This document shows, piece after piece, positions 6,145-12,085 of a DNA stretch of 12,085 bases. The stretch's first letter is position 1; every line of letters starts with the position of its first letter. The notes beneath the pieces were generated by a model. That model had not been told where the DNA came from, searched no databases, and was given only the letters and a program-made list of their open reading frames with translations. Source of the stretch: Paludibacteraceae bacterium (GTDB lineage: Bacteria; Bacteroidota; Bacteroidia; Bacteroidales; Paludibacteraceae); assembly GCA_024400275.1 (NCBI GenBank), contig JAKSMY010000051.1:1-12085 (forward strand). The letters run 5' to 3'. Position numbers and translations under genes: made by a program.

Positions 6145-6537
6145 TTACCGTTCTTCGTATGTTCCGTCGGTGTAATAAACCACAATCTTGGCCACCTTCT
6201 TCTCAATAATAGGTTGTGGCTCAGATTTAGGGGCAGCCGGTGCTGCTGTAGGCGTTAATTCGGGGTGTGGCTGCTCAATAGGCGGCATGTCAAATAGCGT
6301 GGTTTGGGGACCATCGCCATTCATGCGGTACATAGAGCCGATACCCAGAATAAGCCAATCGGAGTTGATGGTGCGAAAGCGATTAAGGACTGCTTGCAGG
6401 ACATCTAAACTGGGATTGTTGCGCCCACCCATAATGTTGGAAATAGTTCCTGCACTAATGCCGACTTGCTCGGCAAATTGTTTAGCGGATAAGTGCTCCG
6501 CCTCCATGACCTGTTGTAAACGTTGTCTTTCGTTCAT
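6145..6537 (-). CDS. Cro/CI-type helix-turn-helix transcriptional regulator
   Basis: This 130-residue XRE-family regulator has an N-terminal HTH_3 domain (about 5-58). LSAKQFAEQVGIS (16-28) and AGTISNIMGGRNNPS (29-43) form the helix-turn-helix and recognition helix, followed by LDVLQAVLNRF and the family-typical INSDWLILGIGSMYR (57-71). A Pro/Ala/Glu-rich flexible linker (about 84-112) leads to a conserved-looking C-terminal strand, KIVVYYTDGTYEER. This architecture is common in Bacteroidota, where the regulon of such proteins is mostly unknown. A consensus promoter and several TTTGCAAA-like palindromes lie directly upstream, suggesting autorepression. ettA follows 128 bp downstream on the same strand without a visible terminator or promoter between them, so the two may share a transcript. 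Confidence 0.92.
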   Translation of the reverse strand: MNERQRLQQVMEAEHLSAKQFAEQVGISAGTISNIMGGRNNPSLDVLQAVLNRFRTINSDWLILGIGSMYRMNGDGPQTTLFDMPPIEQPHPELTPTAAPAAPKSEPQPIIEKKVAKIVVYYTDGTYEER

Positions 6538-6569
6538 TGTATTATCTATTTACTGATATTATTAACAAA

Positions 6570-6708
6570 ATATGCAAATTTGTATATCCAATTTGAGTGC
6601 AAAGATATGAAAATTATTTCACATTTGCAAATGTTTTACAAAAATAATTTATTCACAACTGAGATTTACATTTGCAAATTCACAAAAGTATATCACCAAT
6701 TCGCATAT
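6570..6708. promoter_or_regulatory. Cluster of TTTGCAAA-type palindromes, probable operators of the XRE regulator
   Basis: Four related sites lie upstream of the regulator. ATATGCAAATTTGTATAT (6570-6587) is palindromic except for one pair of positions. CATTTGCAAATG (6622-6633) is perfect and covers the -33 box. CATTTGCAAATT (6669-6680) and AATTCGCATAT (6698-6708) follow. Binding at the first two would block the start site and -33 region. Function is inferred from position and symmetry; base composition makes some chance matches likely. Confidence 0.55.
6600..6631 (-). promoter_or_regulatory. Bacteroidota-type promoter for the XRE regulator gene
   Basis: The minus strand shows TTTG (6631-6628), exactly 20 bp, then TATCTTTG (6607-6600), a full TAnnTTTG match. 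It lies about 60 bp before the ATG at 6537. Confidence 0.75.
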
Positions 6709-7097
6709 CTACAACACATACTAATAGCTACTTTAAGCAAATAATAATATCTATTCATTATCAATATATTACATCATATATAAACAGATATTTATAAGTT
6801 ATTGACAGGATTGATTGGATATGTGTAAAATATATTATGCAGTAGTTTATGCAATATATGTTAAGTTACTTATTTTGTACTATTTATATCATTTATTTTG
6901 CTGCAAAATATGGAGTATAGTTGACGTGTTGAGTTGTGAACTGAAATATATATCAATAGTTCACATTGTGCAAGGCGGATATAATAAGCACACTTCAATG
7001 TTGTGAAATGCGCCTGTATAAGGATTGTGAAGTTTACAAATATGCAGTGATTGGGCAATTCACCTTTCTATGGCGAGTCTGCCCCACTCTACGGTTA

Positions 7098-7139
7098 AAT
7101 GGAGAATGGAGAAATGAGAATAGATAACAGAAAATGAAA
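7098..7139. repeat. 7-bp periodic A/G-rich repeat, six units
   Basis: Heptamers AATGGAG, AATGGAG, AAATGAG, AATAGAT, AACAGAA and AATGAAA run directly into the T-tract side of the infB terminator. Bases 7105-7121 are identical to 4237-4253, near the ettA terminator. Confidence 0.7.
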
Positions 7140-7170
7140 AACAAAAAGCGCGCAGGAGACTGCGCGCTTT
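7133..7170 (-). terminator. Intrinsic terminator of the rimP-nusA-infB operon
   Basis: A perfect 11-bp G/C-rich stem (7145-7155 with 7160-7170) closes a 4-nt loop. It is followed on the minus strand by a T-rich tract. It lies 25 bp past the infB stop codon. Confidence 0.93.
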
Positions 7171-7195
7171 AGGATAAATTACCCTATTTGTCGGA

Positions 7196-9967
7196 TTAGA
7201 GCGTTTTGGCGACTTCTACGGTTTCGAAGGTTTCTATCATATCGCCTTCAACAACATCGTTAAATGCCTTAATACTTAAACCGCACTCTTGGTTAAGACC
7301 AATCTCTTTGATATCGTCTTTGCCATGCTTCAAGCTGCTGAGGTCGCCCGTGTGAATAACGATACCGTCACGGATGACACGGCACTTATTGGTGCGTTTG
7401 GCTTTACCCTCACGCACAATACAGCCGGCAATGGTTCCCACTTTGGAAATGTGGAACGTTTGCAGGACTTCGAGTGTAGCCGTAACTTCCTCCTTAATAT
7501 CGGGCGAAAGCATACCAGCCATAGCGGCCTTAAGTTCCTCAATGGCGTCGTAAATAATGCTATAGATACGAATATCCACTTCCTGCTCCTCAGCCATCTT
7601 GCGTGCAGTACCCGTAGGACGAACATTGAAGCCAACGATAATGGCATTTGAAGCAGCAGCAAGCATGACATCGCTATCTGAAATAGCACCGACTGCACCA
7701 TGAATAACATTAACCTGTATATTCTCAGTAGAGAGTTTGATAAGCGAGTCTGACAATGCTTCAACAGAACCGTCAACATCACCTTTGACGATAAGGTTAA
7801 TCTCCTTAAAGTCTCCAATAGCGAGACGACGGCCAATCTCGTCCAAACCGATATGTTTCTTGGTGCGGAGAGATTGCTCACGCTGCAGTTGTTCGCGTTT
7901 GTTGGCAATCTCACGTGCTTCCTGTTCGGTAGGCAGGACGTTAAACTCGTCACCTGCTTGCGGAGCACCATTTAAGCCAAGAATAACGGCCGGTTCACCC
8001 GGAAGGGCTTGCTGAATCTTCTGCCCACGTTCGTTGAACATGGCTTTAATCTTGCCGTGATATGTTCCGGCGAGAACGATGTCACCCATGTGGAGTGTAC
8101 CGTCGCTGACAAGGATAGTAGCCACATAGCCACGTCCCTTGTCCAAGGTAGATTCAATAATAGACCCCTTGGCACGACGATTGGGGTTGGCTTTGAGTTC
8201 GAGCATATCGGCCTCGAGCAGCACTTTCTCCAACAACTCAAAGACACCGGTACCTGCTTTGGCAGAGATGTCCTGAGATTGGTATTTTCCGCCCCACTCT
8301 TCGACAAGGATATTCATGTTGGAGAGTTGCTCCTTGATCTTGTCGGGATTAGCGCCCGGTTTATCGCACTTGTTGATAGCAAAAATCATCGGAACGCCTG
8401 CTGCCTGAGCGTGGTTGATGGCCTCAATGGTTTGTGGCATGACGGCGTCATCAGCAGCGACGATGATAATAGCAATATCCGTTACCTTGGCACCACGAGC
8501 ACGCATAGCGGTAAAGGCCTCGTGACCCGGAGTATCCAAGAAAGTGATATGTCGTCCGTTCTTAAGTTTGACGTTGTAGGCACCGATGTGCTGGGTAATA
8601 CCACCTGCCTCACCGGCAATGACGTTCGTATTACGAATATGGTCAAGGAGAGATGTTTTACCGTGGTCAACGTGACCCATGACGGTAACAATCGGGCAAC
8701 GCTCAGTGATGTCGGCCTCGTTGATTTCCTCGTCGGCATTGATTTCCTCCGTTACCTTGGCGCTGACGTATTCAGTAGTAAAGCCAAATTCCTCAGCAAC
8801 GAGGTTGATGGTTTCTGCATCCAAACGCTGGTTGATAGAAACCATGACACCCAACATCATACACGTACCAATGACCTTAGTAACGGGAACGTTCATCATG
8901 GTAGCGAGGTCGTTTGCCGTTACAAACTCAGTGAGTTTGAGTACAGTAGATTGAGCTTGCTGTTCGGCTTGCTCTTCCTGCCGCTTCTGTTGCTCCTGTT
9001 TACGACGCTCATTCTTGTGAATAGAGGTCATGGATTTACTATGACGTTCGTTCAGTGAAGCGTTGATATTCTTCACATTACGCCGTATCTCATCGTCATC
9101 GATTTCGGTCTTGAAGGAATGCTTATCTTTCTTCTTTCCGCCCTTTTGGTTGCGTGCATCATTGATGTCCACGCGCCCTTGGCGAATGCGCTCGCGTTTG
9201 CGTTTTTCTCCGCCTTCGCCGTTTGGTGCGCTTGCCTCACTGCCATTTTGTCCACCTTGTTTGGCAGCGGGTTGCTGTTGTTTTTTACGTTGTTGCTCGC
9301 GCTCCATCCGTTCGCGCTTTTTCTCCTCCTTGGTTTTCTTGGTAGGATGAGTAGCTTGATTGATGGCGCTGAGGTCGATTTTGCCGAGCACTTTGAGTTG
9401 TTGATTAGCGGCAGCGGCGGCCTTAATGTCGCCGGGTGTTTTTGCCAATTCAACGGGCTTTTCAGGTTCAGCCGGCTTCTCGGGGGCCTGTTTCTGCACA
9501 GGTTGTGCGGGCTTCCCGGGAGCAGGTTTGGGTGCCTGTTTGGGCTGTGCCGGTTTATTGGCTGCCGGCTTTGCAGGAGCAGGTTTAGCCGTTTTATCCT
9601 GCACAGGTTGTGCGGGTTTGGCCGGTTGCTCCGGTGCAGCAGGTTTGGGGTTGATTTCAATCTTCCCTACCACCTTGGGCTGTGGCACCTCCGTCGGGAT
9701 GTGCTCGGGCTCCTGTTTTTTCTCCTTAGGTTCTATACTAATCGAAGCAGGCATCTCCCGTTCCTGACGCTCTTGGGCCAGTTTTTCTGCTTCGAGTTTA
9801 AGTGCCATGTCCTTGTTAAATTCCTTGGCAAGAAGCAGATACAGGTCGTCATCGATACGCGTATTGGGATCGGTGGCGATTTCTTTTCCCTGCTTAGCAC
9901 AGAATTCAACGGCAGTGGACATGCCGATGTTGAGTTCTTTACAAGCTTTGATTAGTTTTGTAGCCAT
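7196..9967 (-). CDS. infB: Translation initiation factor IF-2
   Basis: IF-2 is a GTPase that recruits fMet-tRNA to the 30S subunit and promotes subunit joining. The 923-residue protein starts with an IF2_N domain (about 1-55). A long disordered Lys/Pro/Ala/Gln linker and a charged helical region fill about 60-340, and a second IF2_N-like domain follows (about 341-402). The G domain motifs are G1 GHVDHGKT (431-438), G2 GGITQHIG (455-462), G3 DTPGHE (478-483), G4 NKCD (532-535) and G5 SAK (568-570). Domains II to IV follow, with the C-terminal initiator-tRNA-binding region at about 830-923. The linker holds an 18-bp DNA repeat (9494-9511 and 9599-9616) and two copies of a KV-[VL]-GKI motif. The ATG lies 13 bp past the nusA stop, so it is cotranscribed and probably coupled. 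Confidence 0.98.
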   Translation of the reverse strand: MATKLIKACKELNIGMSTAVEFCAKQGKEIATDPNTRIDDDLYLLLAKEFNKDMALKLEAEKLAQERQEREMPASISIEPKEKKQEPEHIPTEVPQPKVVGKIEINPKPAAPEQPAKPAQPVQDKTAKPAPAKPAANKPAQPKQAPKPAPGKPAQPVQKQAPEKPAEPEKPVELAKTPGDIKAAAAANQQLKVLGKIDLSAINQATHPTKKTKEEKKRERMEREQQRKKQQQPAAKQGGQNGSEASAPNGEGGEKRKRERIRQGRVDINDARNQKGGKKKDKHSFKTEIDDDEIRRNVKNINASLNERHSKSMTSIHKNERRKQEQQKRQEEQAEQQAQSTVLKLTEFVTANDLATMMNVPVTKVIGTCMMLGVMVSINQRLDAETINLVAEEFGFTTEYVSAKVTEEINADEEINEADITERCPIVTVMGHVDHGKTSLLDHIRNTNVIAGEAGGITQHIGAYNVKLKNGRHITFLDTPGHEAFTAMRARGAKVTDIAIIIVAADDAVMPQTIEAINHAQAAGVPMIFAINKCDKPGANPDKIKEQLSNMNILVEEWGGKYQSQDISAKAGTGVFELLEKVLLEADMLELKANPNRRAKGSIIESTLDKGRGYVATILVSDGTLHMGDIVLAGTYHGKIKAMFNERGQKIQQALPGEPAVILGLNGAPQAGDEFNVLPTEQEAREIANKREQLQREQSLRTKKHIGLDEIGRRLAIGDFKEINLIVKGDVDGSVEALSDSLIKLSTENIQVNVIHGAVGAISDSDVMLAAASNAIIVGFNVRPTGTARKMAEEQEVDIRIYSIIYDAIEELKAAMAGMLSPDIKEEVTATLEVLQTFHISKVGTIAGCIVREGKAKRTNKCRVIRDGIVIHTGDLSSLKHGKDDIKEIGLNQECGLSIKAFNDVVEGDMIETFETVEVAKTL

Positions 9968-9980
9968 AATTTAGTATTGT

Positions 9981-11237
9981 TTAGTCATTTTCAAATTCGG
10001 CAGCGAGGACTTCGAGAACGTGGTCAACGGTCTCCTCCTCAAGGTCGGTACCCTTCAGCAATTCGTCTTTGGACTTAGCCAAAACAGCTTTGGCGGTATC
10101 CAAGCCCATTGCCTTGAAGGCATCGAGTACCCATTGGTCGATTTCGTCGTTGAACTCGTCCAAATAAATATCTTCGAGGTCCTGCTCGTCCATCTCACGA
10201 TATACATCAATTTGGTAACCGGTGAGCATACAAGCCAGTTTGATGTTAAAGCCACCCTTACCGATAGCCAAAGAAACCTCGTCGGGCTTGAGATAAACAT
10301 CTGCGTGTTTGGTCTCCTCGTCAATGGTCATCGAACTGATTTTGGCAGGTGCCAAAGCACGTTGAATGAAGAGGTTGATGTTGGAGGTGTAGTTGATAAC
10401 GTCGATATTCTCGTTACGCAACTCGCGCACGATGCCGTGAATACGGGCACCTTTTATACCGACGCACGCGCCCACGGGATCAATACGGTCGTCAAAGCTC
10501 TCAACAGCCACTTTGGCGCGCTCACCCGGGATACGGGCAATGTTCTTAATGGCAATCAAGCCATCGTGTACCTCAGGCACCTCCTGCTCAAACAGACGTT
10601 GGAGGAACAAGGGGCTGGTACGGCTAAGAATGATCTTGGGGTTTTGGTTTTTATTCTCGACTTGCACAACCACGGCGCGAACGGTGTCGCCCTTACGGTA
10701 GAAGTCGGTGGGAATTTGGTTCTGCTTAGGCAGATAGAGTTCGCTGCCGTCTTCATCGAGCAGCAACATCTCTTTCTTCCATACTTGGTAGAGCTCACCA
10801 CTAACGACTTGCCCCAACATATCCGAATAGCGGAGGTAAAGGTTCTCCTTCTGCAACTCAAGAATCTTGGAAGCCAAGGTTTGGCGCAAGTTGAGAATCA
10901 TACGACGTCCGAAGGAAGCGAACTCGACCTTGTCGGTAAACTCCTCGCCGACCTCAATTTCGGGGTCAATTTTCTGCGCTTCGCTCAACTCCACTTGGTT
11001 CTCGGGATTAGCCACGTCTCCGTCCTCCATCACGAGGCGGTTGCGGTAGATTTCCAAGTCACCTTTGTCGGGGTTGATGATGACATCGTAGTTAGCGTCT
11101 GTGCCATATACTTTGGCGATGACACTACGGAAAGAATCCTCCAGCACATTGATAAATGTCTGACGGTCAATGTTTTTGAGTTCTTTGAACTCTGAGAAAA
11201 TGTCAATCAGGTTGATTGACTCTTGCGTTTTAGCCAT
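9981..11237 (-). CDS. nusA: Transcription termination/antitermination factor NusA
   Basis: NusA binds RNA polymerase and nascent RNA, and modulates pausing, intrinsic termination and antitermination. The 418-residue form has the N-terminal polymerase-binding domain (about 1-125), an S1 domain (about 135-205), KH1 (about 225-290, GACVGIKGARI with the GxxG loop at 260-263) and KH2 (about 300-350, AIGKGGFN with GKGG at 326-329). The acidic C-terminal part (about 350-418) is short. The E. coli protein, at about 495 residues, has two longer acidic repeats, and the shorter form is usual in Bacteroidota. The start MAKTQESINLIDIFSEF fits the family. It is preceded by a 51-bp gap after rimP that holds an 8-bp repeat. 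Confidence 0.98.
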   Translation of the reverse strand: MAKTQESINLIDIFSEFKELKNIDRQTFINVLEDSFRSVIAKVYGTDANYDVIINPDKGDLEIYRNRLVMEDGDVANPENQVELSEAQKIDPEIEVGEEFTDKVEFASFGRRMILNLRQTLASKILELQKENLYLRYSDMLGQVVSGELYQVWKKEMLLLDEDGSELYLPKQNQIPTDFYRKGDTVRAVVVQVENKNQNPKIILSRTSPLFLQRLFEQEVPEVHDGLIAIKNIARIPGERAKVAVESFDDRIDPVGACVGIKGARIHGIVRELRNENIDVINYTSNINLFIQRALAPAKISSMTIDEETKHADVYLKPDEVSLAIGKGGFNIKLACMLTGYQIDVYREMDEQDLEDIYLDEFNDEIDQWVLDAFKAMGLDTAKAVLAKSKDELLKGTDLEEETVDHVLEVLAAEFEND

Positions 11238-11254
11238 AAATTATATTATTTTTT

Positions 11255-11286
11255 TCGATTTTTCGATATTTCGATGATTCGAGGTT
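11255..11286. repeat. 8-bp tandem TCGA repeat between rimP and nusA
   Basis: TCGA occurs at 11255, 11263, 11271 and 11279, exactly 8 bp apart: TCGATTTT, TCGATATT, TCGATGAT, TCGAGGTT. The array fills most of the 51-bp rimP-nusA gap, so it is transcribed and lies just before the nusA start. Confidence 0.8.
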
Positions 11287-11288
11287 AG

Positions 11289-11720
11289 TTAAACCTTGAG
11301 GTCATAACGGATATATTTCACGTCGCCGTACCCGAAAGTGAGGGTCTGTGTCTCTTTTTTGTTTTTCACATCCACCGCAAACGTCTCTTCGTCCACCGAC
11401 ACCAACTGACCATGCAGTTTCTTGCCTTCTCCGGTCAGCAGTTCCACGTCGTGTCCAAGATTCTTTTGGTACTGAATCTTGGTCTTGAAGGGGGCTGTCA
11501 GGCTGACGCTGCCCACTTCCAAGGCATAATCCTCTTTATCGCCCAATTGGTCCACCAAATAGCGGTTCAGGTCAGCGCAGAAATCAACATCTACCACGCC
11601 GAGGCGGTCCACCTCCACGAGGATGTTTTGGTCCTTGTCAATCTCTAACGTTTGCAGTTCATAATCGGTGTCTTTCAAGAAGTTTTCCACCAATGTTTTT
11701 ACTTGTTCAACAGATACCAT
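11289..11720 (-). CDS. rimP: Ribosome maturation factor RimP
   Basis: RimP is a small cytoplasmic protein that assists 30S subunit assembly. The 143-residue length is normal. The N-terminal alpha/beta domain (about 1-80) contains DVDFCADLNRYLVDQL (44-59) and the family's central segment YALEVGSVSLTAPF (65-78). That segment corresponds to the usual YxLEVSSPGLxRPL, with the SPG replaced as in other Bacteroidota proteins. The C-terminal SH3-like beta domain (about 85-143) includes KKLHGQLVSVDEETFAVDV. It is the first gene of rimP-nusA-infB, a gene order conserved widely across bacteria. The start ATG has no clear Shine-Dalgarno sequence but sits in an AT-rich leader, as is usual in this phylum. 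A consensus promoter lies about 110 bp upstream. Confidence 0.95.
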   Translation of the reverse strand: MVSVEQVKTLVENFLKDTDYELQTLEIDKDQNILVEVDRLGVVDVDFCADLNRYLVDQLGDKEDYALEVGSVSLTAPFKTKIQYQKNLGHDVELLTGEGKKLHGQLVSVDEETFAVDVKNKKETQTLTFGYGDVKYIRYDLKV

Positions 11721-11788
11721 AGTATGTACTATTTAGATATGTACAATGTACAATTTATATGCTATTTAGAAGTTCAATTTGCACGAAT

Positions 11789-11814
11789 TGAGGGAACCTT
11801 TTCGGGTCCCCTCA
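11789..11814 (-). promoter_or_regulatory. Hairpin in the 5' leader of rimP-nusA-infB
   Basis: Arms 11789-11798 and 11805-11814 give a 10-bp stem with a 6-nt loop in minus-strand RNA, with one G-U pair. In plus-strand RNA that position would be an A-C mismatch. It lies just downstream of the predicted transcription start and about 70 nt before rimP, with no T-run after it. A leader element affecting stability or acting in control of the operon is possible. Confidence 0.5.
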
Positions 11815-11827
11815 TTCAAATCGACTG

Positions 11828-11859
11828 CAAATATACAACAAAAATTTGACATACGCAAA
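11828..11859 (-). promoter_or_regulatory. Bacteroidota-type promoter of rimP-nusA-infB
   Basis: The minus strand carries TTTG (11859-11856), exactly 20 bp, then TATATTTG (11835-11828), a full match to TAnnTTTG. Transcription should start near 11821, giving a leader of about 100 nt. Confidence 0.8.
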
Positions 11860-11932
11860 TAATTTGGGCACAAAATAGATTTTTAATCTATAAATAGGCG
11901 GTTTTTGTATAGTAGCGAGGTCGGTGCCCTCG

Positions 11933-11949
11933 AATATACAACAAAAATT
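11933..11949 (-). repeat. Second copy of a 17-bp promoter segment
   Basis: AATATACAACAAAAATT occurs here and at 11830-11846, where it forms most of the rimP -7 region and spacer. The copy here reads TATATTCG instead of TATATTTG and lacks a -33 TTTG at the matching distance. It is either a decayed duplicate or a weak second promoter. Confidence 0.6.
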
Positions 11950-11958
11950 ATTATTGTT

Positions 11959-12002
11959 ACCATACGTGAACGAACGATAAACGAACGATGAACGGAGGAT
12001 GA
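11959..12002 (-). repeat. 11-bp tandem repeat upstream of the rimP promoter
   Basis: On the minus strand, units of exactly 11 bp read TCATCCTCCGT (12002-11992), TCATCGTTCGT (11991-11981) and TTATCGTTCGT (11980-11970). A divergent fourth unit lies at 11969-11959. The T-[CT]-ATC-[CG]-T core is shared with the 11-bp array at 142-178. The array lies about 100-145 bp upstream of the rimP promoter boxes. Confidence 0.7.
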
Positions 12003-12085
12003 ATTTGGGGTGTTGTTTTGGGGCAAAAATTTTGGTTTTGGCAGTGATTGAGTGGTCGCGATTTGGTCACGAAATACACAGGCAC

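Larger units (their letters stand above)
6538..7195. other. 658-bp AT-rich gene-free gap between infB and the regulator gene
   Basis: The regulator's promoter and palindromes occupy about 6570-6708, and the infB terminator with its flanking repeat occupies 7098-7170. From about 6710 to 7097 the DNA is strongly AT-rich, with only short open frames of low-complexity composition. I see no promoter consensus, tRNA or recognisable RNA there. Confidence 0.6.
11721..12085. other. Gene-free right edge: leader and upstream region of the rimP operon
   Basis: It contains a heptad tract at 11739-11759 (ATGTACA, ATGTACA, ATTTATA), the leader hairpin, the rimP promoter, a second copy of a 17-bp promoter segment, a small CGAGG/CCTCG inverted repeat (11916-11932) and an 11-bp array. 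The last 80 bp contain two GGGG tracts and several GG pairs on the plus strand, with no convincing coding frame. Confidence 0.6.

Noticed and set aside
6523..7058. Three short open frames (60-75 codons) on either strand in the AT-rich gap
   Set aside because: They are rich in Ile, Tyr and Lys as expected from AT-rich noncoding DNA, overlap promoter and operator sequences or each other, and match no family.
7021..7100. Stretch with GC-richer blocks that could suggest a tRNA or small RNA
   Set aside because: Only a 5-bp GGGCA/TGCCC pairing is visible. There is no cloverleaf, no conserved T-loop and no terminator of its own.
8009..9058. 349-codon plus-strand frame antisense to infB
   Set aside because: It overlaps the IF-2 G domain, whose motifs are all intact on the minus strand. 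No domain is visible in the antisense product.
10020..11195. 391-codon plus-strand frame antisense to nusA
   Set aside because: nusA on the other strand is unmistakable. Long mirror frames over biased-codon genes are common, and this one has no recognisable motif.
12004..12045. Possible G-quadruplex from GGGG and GG tracts on the plus strand
   Set aside because: Only two GGGG tracts are present with GG pairs after long loops, giving at best a weak two-layer structure.
11957..12085. Open minus-strand frame running in from the right edge
   Set aside because: It passes through the 11-bp tandem repeat and low-complexity G-tract DNA and contains no domain-like sequence. An edge-truncated gene is not supported.

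Overview
The window reads as a chromosomal segment of a Bacteroidales bacterium (Bacteroidota). Three things support this. Secreted BspA-type leucine-rich repeat proteins are typical of that group. IF-2, NusA, RimP and EttA carry Bacteroidota-style sequences. Three intergenic regions contain the Bacteroidota vegetative promoter pattern TTTG-N20-TAnnTTTG, each with exactly 20 bp of spacing. I cannot assign a genus. Every gene I accept reads leftwards, on the minus strand.

From right to left in transcription order: a promoter (11828-11859) and a short structured leader precede rimP-nusA-infB, the conserved ribosome-maturation, transcription-elongation and translation-initiation operon, which ends at a strong intrinsic terminator (7133-7170). 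Next is a 658-bp AT-rich gap. A Cro/CI-type regulator follows, with a consensus promoter and a cluster of TTTGCAAA-type palindromes that look like its own operators. 128 bp later comes ettA, the ABC-F translation throttle, ending in a 13-bp-stem terminator (4294-4331). No promoter is visible between the regulator and ettA, so they may be cotranscribed. Then comes a two-gene RelE/ParE-type toxin-antitoxin module with its own promoter and an operator-like palindrome. A roughly 420-bp gap follows, holding a terminator and a possible short structured RNA. Last is a translationally coupled pair: a 103-residue protein of unknown function and an 869-residue secreted LRR/InlB-repeat surface protein with a short Bacteroidales-type C-terminal tail.

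The genes are mostly ordinary housekeeping and accessory genes. The least explained content is in the intergenic DNA. Short tandem repeats of fixed small period recur at many loci: 7 bp at six loci, 11 bp at two loci near opposite ends of the window and sharing a core, 8 bp between rimP and nusA, and 23 bp after the regulator gene. Two long hairpins, in the rimP leader and 3' of the LRR gene, each have one position that is a G-U pair in minus-strand RNA but an A-C mismatch in plus-strand RNA. That points to function in the transcripts of these leftward operons. I see no CRISPR array, insertion sequence, tRNA or rRNA.
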